This document shows positions 1 to 5,317 of a DNA stretch of 5,765 nt, in pieces. The notes below the pieces were generated by a model. The model saw only the letters and a program-made list of their open reading frames with translations. It was not told the origin of the DNA and did not search any database. Numbering within the stretch: position 1 is the stretch's first letter; every line of letters starts with the position of its first letter. The translations under genes were made by a program, and so were the position numbers. Origin of the DNA: an uncultured bacterium (GTDB lineage Bacteria > Patescibacteriota > Minisyncoccia > Minisyncoccales > JAQTVQ01); the NCBI GenBank assembly GCA_903839905.1, contig CAIMDX010000045.1:1-5765 (forward strand), given 5' to 3'.

Positions 1-96
1 AGCTGTAAAAGATTTAATCATAGATAAACTCTGATTATAGACTTTAATTAGACCACTTTCATCGCCAATTGCAACTAAATAAAAAAATAAGAATAT
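1..96 (-). pseudogene. Partial WD40-repeat-like open stretch, possibly foreign, broken or a eukaryotic exon edge
   Basis: Reading the minus strand from 96 down to 1 gives an open frame that leaves the window. Its last 26 residues begin LVAIGDESGLIKVYN and end IKSFTA, the pattern of one WD40 blade (hydrophobic strand, GD..G.IKV[WY][DN], then a strand before the expected GH). No ATG, GTG or TTG start lies in frame between the stop at 97-99 and the blade. Instead a pyrimidine-rich run (about 78-93) ends in TAG at 77-75, just before TTGCAATTGG, which looks like a spliceosomal 3' acceptor. The stretch could be a eukaryotic exon in a chimeric contig, a decayed bacterial propeller gene, or a chance frame. 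The similarity is judged by eye, and only about 25 residues are available. Confidence 0.3.
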
Positions 97-198
97 TTAA
101 ATGAATAATTAAATTATTGTGGAAGAAATTGTGCACACAAAAATTAAAAAATTTTTCCATTAGATTAAATCAAATAATATTTCGTATAAACACTGGAA

Positions 199-240
199 GA
201 CAGTTGTTGTAGTCGTCTTAGCGACTACTCATAGACTGTT
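199..240. ncRNA. Compound hairpin, possible structured RNA or DNA site
   Basis: GTAGTCG at 209-215 pairs perfectly with CGACTAC at 222-228 across a six-base loop. An outer helix pairs ACAGT at 200-204 with ACTGT at 235-239, extendable by one G-T pair (199/240), with an asymmetric internal loop between the two helices. This is the most G+C-rich patch of an otherwise roughly 20% G+C stretch. No U-run follows directly on either strand, so it is not a typical terminator. The RNA class is not recognised, and it could equally be a protein-binding palindrome. Confidence 0.25.
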
Positions 241-255
241 CAAGAAAGATCTACC

Positions 256-269
256 TCTAGAATCTAGAA
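256..269. repeat. Tandem heptamer TCTAGAA x2
   Basis: Two head-to-tail copies of TCTAGAA (256-262 and 263-269) lie in the AT-rich left stretch, close after the hairpin. The meaning is unknown, and short tandem copies arise easily by slippage. Confidence 0.5.
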
Positions 270-416
270 ATAATATAAAGTCAATTTTAGAAAAAGAATA
301 TTAAAAACCGTTTTAGAAAAGAAAGATTAGGGAAATATATAAATGTTAAGATTCATTTTTGACACATTCGTTTTATTTTGAATTTCGTAAAATTAAAAAA
401 TAAATATTTTAAAATT

Positions 417-722
417 ATGGAAAACAACATTACATCAATTGAAGTTATCGGATCGGGTTGCGACAATTGCAAAAAATTGCACGAATTGGCAATTGCGGCC
501 GCCAAGGAGTTAAATATTGGCATTAAAGTCGGATATAGCGATGACATTCAAAAAGCCTTGGTTATGGGCGTTATGCAATTTCCGGTGCTGGCTGTTAACG
601 GCAAGGCGGTTTTAACCGGCGCGTCTTCTGATCTGGAAAAAGTAAAAAAAGCCATTGTTGGCAATGCCGGCAAATCAGGCGGCGGTTGTAATAAAAACTG
701 TTCTTGCGGCGGGAAATGTTAA
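417..722 (+). CDS. Small thioredoxin-fold CXXC protein with Cys-rich C-terminal tail
   Basis: The 101-residue product matches the minimal thioredoxin family often named redox-active disulfide protein 2 (thioredoxin_3 type), cytoplasmic thiol-disulfide proteins of about 80 residues. Visible are an opening strand TSIEVIGSGC, the redox pair C15-D-N-C18 at the start of the first helix, and the cis-proline P56 in FPVLAVNGKAV, which together make a complete fold by about residue 82. The remaining 20 residues form an added Gly/Cys tail with C91, C95, C97 and C101, suited to binding a soft metal or carrying extra disulfides. The start at 417 is preferred over an in-frame TTG at 378, because only the ATG puts the family's first strand near the N-terminus and the extra residues are low-complexity Lys/Asn. 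No Shine-Dalgarno is present. The next gene, a permease, follows after 18 bases. Small thioredoxins of this type are commonly found beside DUF318 permeases, so it may reduce the transporter or its cargo. Confidence 0.85.
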   Translation: MENNITSIEVIGSGCDNCKKLHELAIAAAKELNIGIKVGYSDDIQKALVMGVMQFPVLAVNGKAVLTGASSDLEKVKKAIVGNAGKSGGGCNKNCSCGGKC

Positions 723-740
723 TTTTTAATTTTTTAGACC

Positions 741-1709
741 ATGGATATTTTTTACCCTGTTAAATTATTCGCCGATTGGCTGGCTTATCAGATTTTTAAC
801 ATCGCGCCCGATACAATGCTGGCCGGCGCGGTTGATTTTTTTATTTACGACACAATAAAGATTATTATTTTATTGGCGTTAATCATTTATATTGTTTCCC
901 TTATTCGTTCCTTTTTGCCTCCGGAAAAAGTCCGTGCGCTTTTAGTGCGGAAAAATAAATATGCTGGGAATATATTGGCCGCGATGCTGGGAATAATTAC
1001 GCCGTTTTGTACTTGCTCGGCCATTCCGTTGTTTTTGGGATTCGTACAGGCAGGCGTGCCGCTGGGCGTAACTTTTTCTTTCCTTGTCGCTTCGCCGATG
1101 ATCAATGAGGTGGCGCTGGTGATGCTGTGGGGAATGTTCGGGGCTAAAATTGCCTTGCTGTATATTGCCAGCGGCCTTATTATCGCTATTGTTTCCGGCA
1201 TTATTATCGGTAAATTGAAAGTTGAGAAACTACTGGAGCCATTTGTTTTGGAAACGAAATTAAGCGCAAACGCGAACGCTGTTTCAATGTCGTGGAAGGA
1301 GAGGCGCGATTACGCCAAAAATTATACAATTGATATTATAAAAAAGGTTTGGCTGTATGTGTTTGTCAGCATCGGCGTCGGTGCTTGGATCCATGGCTAT
1401 ATTCCCGCGGATTTTCTGGCCCGCTACGCCGGAGGCGATAAATGGTATGCCGTACCGCTGGCAACATTGCTGGGAGTTCCCTTGTATTCAAATGCTGCCG
1501 GCATTATTCCTTTGGTGAGCGTCTTAACTGAAAAGGGAGTGGCCATTGGCACAACGCTTGCTTTTATGATGGCAGTAACCGCTTTATCTTTGCCTGAATT
1601 CATGATTTTGCGCCGCGTGATGAAAACCAAATTGATCCTAACTTTTGCTTTAATCGTAGGGTTGGGTATAATGTTCACGGGATATTTGTTTAATCTGATC
1701 ATTAAATAA
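741..1709 (+). CDS. ArsP/DUF318-family predicted permease
   Basis: The 322-residue integral membrane protein belongs to the DUF318 (ArsP_1) permease family. Characterised members such as Campylobacter ArsP export trivalent organoarsenicals. About eight hydrophobic segments are visible (roughly 38-57, 77-103, 106-131, 134-157, 203-221, 236-262, 266-288 and 296-320), in two halves separated by a charged cytoplasmic stretch at about 160-200. The first half carries the family hallmark TPFCTCSAIPL (C90 and C92) and the ASPMINEVAL motif at 117-126. The second half has the matching GVPLYSNAAGIIPL at 245-258 with Tyr/Ser in place of the cysteines, as expected from internal duplication. Full length, and the ATG at 741 is the first in frame. 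It lies 18 bases after the thioredoxin-like gene and 32 before the YlbF-like gene. The substrate cannot be read from sequence; a thiol-reactive metalloid or metal is the best guess, supported by the C-x-C and the redox neighbour. Confidence 0.85.
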   Translation: MDIFYPVKLFADWLAYQIFNIAPDTMLAGAVDFFIYDTIKIIILLALIIYIVSLIRSFLPPEKVRALLVRKNKYAGNILAAMLGIITPFCTCSAIPLFLGFVQAGVPLGVTFSFLVASPMINEVALVMLWGMFGAKIALLYIASGLIIAIVSGIIIGKLKVEKLLEPFVLETKLSANANAVSMSWKERRDYAKNYTIDIIKKVWLYVFVSIGVGAWIHGYIPADFLARYAGGDKWYAVPLATLLGVPLYSNAAGIIPLVSVLTEKGVAIGTTLAFMMAVTALSLPEFMILRRVMKTKLILTFALIVGLGIMFTGYLFNLIIK

Positions 1710-1741
1710 TAAATAACTAAAATAAAAAATATAGAAACACC

Positions 1742-2137
1742 ATGGAAAATTTAGACCAAAAAATAAAAGAGTTCAGCAATTATCTTTTGCAAACTTCCGA
1801 ATTTGTTAGCTTCCAAAAAGCTGTTGAAAAATTGGAGGGGAATAAGGATGCCTTGGCTGCCATCAAAGATGTCCAAGACCGCATTGAAGCGATTTCTGCA
1901 TTGCAAGAAAAAGAGCTGGCATCTTCCGATAAGCAAGTTCAAGAATTAGAGGCGGCGCAATCTAAAATGATGTCTAATGAAATTTGCGTAGAGTTTTTCA
2001 AAGAGCAAGATGCCGCGACAGCCATTGCCAGCGAGATTTGTGAAAAATTGACCGAGGCAACCGGCATTTCTTTTTTTGATGAAGGAGATTGCGGATGTGA
2101 TGATGATTGCGATTGCGGAGAGGATTGCTGCGGGTAA
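1742..2137 (+). CDS. YlbF/YmcA-family helical protein with Cys-rich C-terminal tail
   Basis: The 131-residue, almost entirely helical cytoplasmic protein fits the Com_YlbF family (YlbF/YmcA, formerly DUF964). In Bacillus subtilis these proteins form a complex with YaaT that affects mRNA maturation by RNase Y and binds Fe-S clusters through cysteines. Residues 3-105 are amphipathic helices with the family-like SEFVSFQKAVEKL opening (19-31) and a Lys/Glu/Gln-rich coiled-coil middle. The tail from residue 114 is acidic and cysteine-dense: C117, C119, C123, C125, C129 and C130 among Asp, Glu and Gly. C82 and C100 lie in the helical part. At the DNA level the tail is built from imperfect GATTGC units (2087, 2105, 2111, 2123), suggesting growth by slippage. 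No YmcA or YaaT partner is in the window. Metal or Fe-S binding by the tail is inferred; the family assignment is fairly secure. Confidence 0.75.
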   Translation: MENLDQKIKEFSNYLLQTSEFVSFQKAVEKLEGNKDALAAIKDVQDRIEAISALQEKELASSDKQVQELEAAQSKMMSNEICVEFFKEQDAATAIASEICEKLTEATGISFFDEGDCGCDDDCDCGEDCCG

Positions 2138-2170
2138 TTTTAATATTCCATCGTTGAATTTCAAAACAAT

Positions 2171-2572
2171 ATGACAATTGAGGATTTTCAAAAAATGGTG
2201 GACGAGGGGATCAAAGCTATTCCCGCTAGCTTTCTGGAAAAAATGGATAATGTGGAGATTGTTGTTGAAGAAGAGCCTAGCTCTGTTCAATTGAAGGAGC
2301 TGAAAATAGGAAAAGGCTATTATCTTTTTGGTTTATATCAAGGCATTCCCAGAACGAAAAGAGGCATAGATTACGCTCAAGTTTTACCGGACAAAATAAC
2401 GATTTTCAAAAATCCGATTGAGAAAACGGCCAGGTCCGAAGAGGAGATTAAAAAGATTGTCAAAGAAACTATTTGGCACGAGATCGCCCATCATTTTGGT
2501 ATGGACGAAAAAAGGGTCAGGGAAGCTGAAAGCCATCGGAGGCGGAAAAATAAGGATAACAATTCTTTATAA
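2171..2572 (+). CDS. Minimal zincin metallopeptidase-family protein (DUF1025/Zincin_1)
   Basis: The 133-residue soluble protein without signal peptide matches the minimal zincin family (Zincin_1, formerly DUF1025), one of the smallest HExxH-containing folds. Its physiological substrate is generally unknown. Visible in order are an N-terminal helix opening TIEDFQKMVDEGI, a family-like segment around LFGLYQGIPRTKRG (52-65), a strand DKITIFKNPIE (74-84), and the zinc helix HEIAHHFGMDE (103-113) with ligands H103 and H107 and catalytic E104. The third-ligand slot of HExxHxxGxxD is E113 here, with D112 beside it. The C-terminal end is a basic tail (SHRRRKNK, 121-128). It is the last gene of the run: 33 bases after the YlbF-like stop and 15 bases before a strong terminator region. 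It may be housekeeping rather than functionally tied to the upstream permease. Confidence 0.8.
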   Translation: MTIEDFQKMVDEGIKAIPASFLEKMDNVEIVVEEEPSSVQLKELKIGKGYYLFGLYQGIPRTKRGIDYAQVLPDKITIFKNPIEKTARSEEEIKKIVKETIWHEIAHHFGMDEKRVREAESHRRRKNKDNNSL

Positions 2573-2583
2573 AATATTAATGG

Positions 2584-2613
2584 GAGAGCGGGCCTTGGCT
2601 CGCTTTTTTATTT
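2584..2613 (+). terminator. Rho-independent terminator ending the four-gene run
   Basis: GCGGGC at 2588-2593 pairs with GCTCGC at 2598-2603 (one G-T pair) across a CTTG loop. Six T (2604-2609) follow, then ATTT. The bases before the stem (GAGA) can pair into the T-run. It sits 11 bases after the metallopeptidase stop, fitting termination of the transcript of the genes at 417-2572. Confidence 0.85.
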
Positions 2614-2732
2614 ACGCTATGTATCGCGGAGCCAAATGGAAATTATGAGATTTATTTTTGCACCAAGTTAACAAAGCGTTGCGTATTAAAAATGTAGGCG
2701 CCAGCAGATAATCATTAAATATTTTATAAAAT

Positions 2733-3752
2733 ATGTACAACAAAAAATATCTTACGCTATTAGCAATAACAGGTTTTGCAGCCAGCCTTGCCACAACTGC
2801 ACCAGTGCTTGCAGACACAGATAACAACAGCGGTTTTGGCAGAGGGTTTAGCCAAGAGCGCAGACAGTCAGGTATTTTCGGAAAAGTGACGGCCATCAGC
2901 AACGCCACTATTACCATAACTGACAGCAGAACAAATAAACCATATATAATTGATGCCTCTGGCGCGACTGTTACAAAAAACGGAGCAAGTTCATTGGTGT
3001 CCGGCATCGCCATCGGCGATATGATAATGGCCCAAGGAACTGTAACCGATACATCGGTAAAGGCTACAGTTATTCGCGACGGTGCGATTAGTAATAATCA
3101 AGGTAAGGGCCGCGGAATTATGGGCACCGTTGTTTCAGTAGATGCTGCCGCTTTTACTCTTACCGTTAAAGGCAAAACAGGTCCTGGAGCAGAAGGCCAA
3201 GCTGAAATAAATTATAATGTTGATGCGAAAACCGCGACTGTTAAAAAAGATGGTGCGACTTCAACAATTTCAAGCATCGTCGCGGGCGATACTGTGATGA
3301 TACGCGGAACGGTAAGTGATTCAAATTCAAATATTACTGCCACTTACATTGATGATGGCGTGCCTGGGAAAGGACAGGGAAAAATAAAAAATCAAACTCC
3401 GATTGTTCAAGGGGACGGCCAGCCGATGATTGTCGGCACCGTAACACTGGTAACTGATTCAGCCATCACTGTAACTAATAAAGGCAATACTGCCTACACG
3501 ATTAATATTTCTAACGCAACAATAATTAAAAAAGGAGGAATAGAAAACGCGACAATTTTAAATATCGCAGTGGGCGATAATATCGTAGCTCAAGGCGCGG
3601 TTAGTGGAACATTAATGACAGCCTCATCTGTCATTGACCAAGGCGGAGCTCCTAAAACCGCAACAGCAGATCCGGCCAGTAACAAAGAAGATAATCTCCC
3701 GGGATTATTCGGCAATATATTCAGTTTCTTTAAGCACTTATTCGGTTTTTAA
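2733..3752 (+). CDS. Secreted protein with three DUF5666-like repeats
   Basis: The 339-residue protein has a Sec signal peptide (KK at 4-5, hydrophobic core about 7-22, likely cleavage after APVLA at residue 27). Three similar beta-rich units follow at about 47-117, 128-209 and 232-304. Each opens G-x-V/G-x-I with an alternating strand, passes ATVTK- or ATIIK-type strands, reaches I..GD.(V/I/M)..(Q/R)G.V and ends with an I.D(D/Q)G-like motif. This is the DUF5666 pattern, an OB-like small barrel common in secreted proteins of Patescibacteria; no biochemical role is established. Gly/Gln/Lys-rich linkers separate the units. The C-terminus, LFGNIFSFFKHLFGF (325-339), is strongly aromatic and amphipathic and could sit on a membrane. 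The gene stands alone between two terminators. No Shine-Dalgarno is seen, and the ATG at 2733 is the only start that gives a proper signal peptide. A surface or envelope role is likely; the ligand is unknown. Confidence 0.75.
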   Translation: MYNKKYLTLLAITGFAASLATTAPVLADTDNNSGFGRGFSQERRQSGIFGKVTAISNATITITDSRTNKPYIIDASGATVTKNGASSLVSGIAIGDMIMAQGTVTDTSVKATVIRDGAISNNQGKGRGIMGTVVSVDAAAFTLTVKGKTGPGAEGQAEINYNVDAKTATVKKDGATSTISSIVAGDTVMIRGTVSDSNSNITATYIDDGVPGKGQGKIKNQTPIVQGDGQPMIVGTVTLVTDSAITVTNKGNTAYTINISNATIIKKGGIENATILNIAVGDNIVAQGAVSGTLMTASSVIDQGGAPKTATADPASNKEDNLPGLFGNIFSFFKHLFGF

Positions 3753-3776
3753 TAATTAAACATTAACGGATAAAAC

Positions 3777-3802
3777 AAAACGGCTCTCAACGGGCCGTTT
3801 TT
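3777..3802 (+). terminator. Rho-independent terminator after the DUF5666-like gene
   Basis: ACGGCTC at 3780-3786 pairs with GGGCCGT at 3792-3798 (one T-G pair) across a TCAAC loop. The stem is lengthened by AAA before it and the T-run to 3802 after it. The A/T flanks make it potentially usable in both directions. It lies 25 bases past the stop at 3752 and separates this gene from the downstream cohesin-dockerin pair. Confidence 0.85.
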
Positions 3803-3812
3803 GCGTTTGCAT

Positions 3813-3842
3813 TTGCAAGATGGAAGGGAGATGAGGTAAAAT
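3813..3842 (+). promoter_or_regulatory. Candidate sigma70-type promoter for the cohesin-dockerin genes
   Basis: TTGCAA at 3813-3818 and TAAAAT at 3837-3842 are spaced by 18 bases, each differing from consensus by one or two positions. An overlapping TATATT (3842-3847) is an alternative -10. Its place just after a terminator and about 40 bases before the ATG at 3886 is what a promoter for that gene would need. In DNA this AT-rich, such matches also arise by chance. Confidence 0.4.
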
Positions 3843-3885
3843 ATATTGGGATAATTAAATAATAAAAATAAATTAGCTTAAAAAT

Positions 3886-5301
3886 ATGCAGCACATAGTT
3901 AAATTGGCGGCGGTATTTTTGCTTTCCGTTTTGGTCTTCCCGGCTTTCGCTTTCGCGGCAGACTACAATTTTGAAAGCACTTGGGATACGAATTGGGGAG
4001 AGATGAAACTTAAACAGGATGGTATGAAGGTTACCGGTACATATACGCATGATGCCGGAAAAATAGACGCCACAGTATCGGGCAATTCCCTTGTGGGAAA
4101 ATGGTCGGAAGCTCCAAGTTACGAAGAACCGGGAGACGCTGGCGATGTTGAACTTAAAATGTCGGCTGATGGAAAATATTTTGAAGGTTCGTGGAGATAC
4201 GGATCTACCGGCGGTTGGAGCGGAGGCTGGAGCGGAACTCGCGTATCGGGAGATATAAAATTGAATATCACAGCCGCGGATGTTTCTGCTCAAGGAAATA
4301 AAAACGAAGAAACTCCGGTTACAACGCCAGCGGCCACCCAAAAATTAATTTATGATACGACCAGCAACTACATCGGAGCGTGTTCCTTGACCGATTCCGC
4401 GGCATGGACGCTTGATAAGGATATGCAAGTTACGATGGTCCAATTCTGGTATAGCTGGCAGGCCAACGAAACGGAATTGGCCTTTACTATTTATAAAGAC
4501 GGTCAAGAGTTTCTAAAGGGAACGGCCAAAAGGACCAATTGCGACACTTACCAAAAAAATTGGTGCAATGCCGATTATAATATCAGCAAAGTTTTTCCGG
4601 CAGGCAGTTATACCTCTAAGGTAGGCAAAGTAAGCCAATGTTTACAGCCTGGAAAAACCGGAACAGTCCGTCTTTACGGTCCTGATTCTTTGGCTCCGGC
4701 AATTGCAGCAACTCAAAATTCCAGCGCAGCCTGCAAAGACGGCACAGGCGTATATGTTTCCAATTTAACTGTTGCATCCGGCCGCAAATTAACCGTGCCG
4801 GTTATGGCTTGCAATGTTAAAAACCTTGCCAATATGGACATGGAGGTTTCTTACAACCCGGCTGTTTTGACTTTTGAAAACGCTGAAAAGGGAGGACTGA
4901 ACAGCTCTTCTATATTTCAAGCCAACGGCAAAGACGCCAAAGTGAAAATTTCTTTTGCTGAGGTTAAAGGGTTCAGCGGAAATGGCTCCATTGCCTATAT
5001 CAATTTTACAGTAGCCGGAGTTTCCGGAAGCACTTGCGATCTGAAACCGGTTGTTTCTTCAGCCAAAGACGCCAGTGAAGCGGATGTGGCAGTTAAAACA
5101 GCTGCTGGCAAATTCACAGTAGGAAATTCCACCGCCGGTGACTGCGATGGAGACGGGCTGATTAGCGCCAGAGACGCCTTGGCCGCTTTGCAGATGGCTG
5201 TAGAGAAGATCTCTGCGGATCTTTGCTATGATATCAACAGCGACGGCAAGGTCAATTCAAGCGATGCAAGAGAAATATTAAAGAAAGCGGTTGGTAAATA
5301 A
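3886..5301 (+). CDS. Secreted four-domain protein: lipocalin-like, four-Cys domain, cohesin, dockerin
   Basis: The 471-residue protein has a Sec signal peptide (hydrophobic core about 7-20, cleavage near A24/A25 of AFAFAAD). Residues 26-120 form a beta-barrel-like domain (TNWGEMKLKQDG, VTGTYTHDAGKI, then two Gly-Trp turns), lipocalin-like in pattern. After a Thr/Pro linker (about 138-152), residues 153-266 form an unrecognised domain with four cysteines (C166, C219, C227, C252) and many aromatics (QFWYSWQ), perhaps ligand-binding. Residues 283-414 read as a cohesin: strand pattern MDMEVSYNPAVLTFENAE, then KVKISFAEVKGFSGNGSIAY. Residues 418-470 are a type I dockerin with two calcium loops, D419-D421-D423-D430 and D449-N451-D453-D460, each followed by the expected helix. 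C420 and C447 may bridge the two loops. The domains are intact and the gene ends in TAA. A cohesin-domain gene follows after 16 bases, the likely docking partner. No enzyme domain is present, so this is a scaffold or adhesin, not a cellulosomal hydrolase. Confidence 0.85.
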   Translation: MQHIVKLAAVFLLSVLVFPAFAFAADYNFESTWDTNWGEMKLKQDGMKVTGTYTHDAGKIDATVSGNSLVGKWSEAPSYEEPGDAGDVELKMSADGKYFEGSWRYGSTGGWSGGWSGTRVSGDIKLNITAADVSAQGNKNEETPVTTPAATQKLIYDTTSNYIGACSLTDSAAWTLDKDMQVTMVQFWYSWQANETELAFTIYKDGQEFLKGTAKRTNCDTYQKNWCNADYNISKVFPAGSYTSKVGKVSQCLQPGKTGTVRLYGPDSLAPAIAATQNSSAACKDGTGVYVSNLTVASGRKLTVPVMACNVKNLANMDMEVSYNPAVLTFENAEKGGLNSSSIFQANGKDAKVKISFAEVKGFSGNGSIAYINFTVAGVSGSTCDLKPVVSSAKDASEADVAVKTAAGKFTVGNSTAGDCDGDGLISARDALAALQMAVEKISADLCYDINSDGKVNSSDAREILKKAVGK

Positions 5302-5317
5302 CTAAATACTTAAAAAT

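Larger units (their letters stand above)
1..416. other. AT-rich stretch without a convincing bacterial gene
   Basis: All frames are full of stops apart from the short minus-strand stretch at the left edge. A hand count over 1-420 gives 98 G or C, about 23%, against a clearly higher content in the genes that follow. It holds a compound hairpin at 199-240, a tandem heptamer at 256-269, and two copies of TTTTAGAAAA at 285-294 and 311-320. A/T-only foldback potential also exists around 139-156. No tRNA, CRISPR repeat or clear promoter is visible. The composition drop may mark a long intergenic region or a junction with unrelated DNA. Confidence 0.7.

Noticed and set aside
359..393. TTGACA at 359-364 with TAAAAT at 388-393 as a promoter for the thioredoxin-like gene
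   Set aside because: The spacer is 23 bases, far from the 16-18 that sigma70 tolerates, and no good -10 sits at the right distance. In such AT-rich DNA the hexamers arise by chance.
378..416. TTG at 378 as start of the thioredoxin-like gene
   Set aside because: It would add 13 Asn/Lys/Phe-rich residues before the family's first strand. The ATG at 417 gives the expected N-terminus.
2065..2080. T-rich run in the YlbF-like gene as a frameshift or terminator
   Set aside because: The frame reads through it cleanly as ISFFD and the downstream Cys tail stays in frame. There is no hairpin before it.
2418..2648. Plus-strand frame of 76 codons overlapping the metallopeptidase gene
   Set aside because: It reads the metallopeptidase DNA in another frame, runs through the terminator hairpin, and gives a Lys/Arg/Gly-rich product with no recognisable pattern.
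2658..2689. TTGCAC with TATTAA as a promoter for the DUF5666-like gene
   Set aside because: The spacing is 20 bases and the -10 is weak. A promoter must lie in 2614-2732, but this candidate is not convincing.
3787..4341. Minus-strand frame of 184 codons opposite the cohesin-dockerin gene
   Set aside because: It is antisense to a well-supported secreted protein and crosses a terminator and promoter region. The product lacks family features. The other minus-strand frames opposite genes were rejected for the same reason.
3886..5301. Cellulosomal enzyme
   Set aside because: No glycoside hydrolase or other catalytic domain is visible. The chain is fully accounted for by the signal peptide, two beta domains, cohesin and dockerin.
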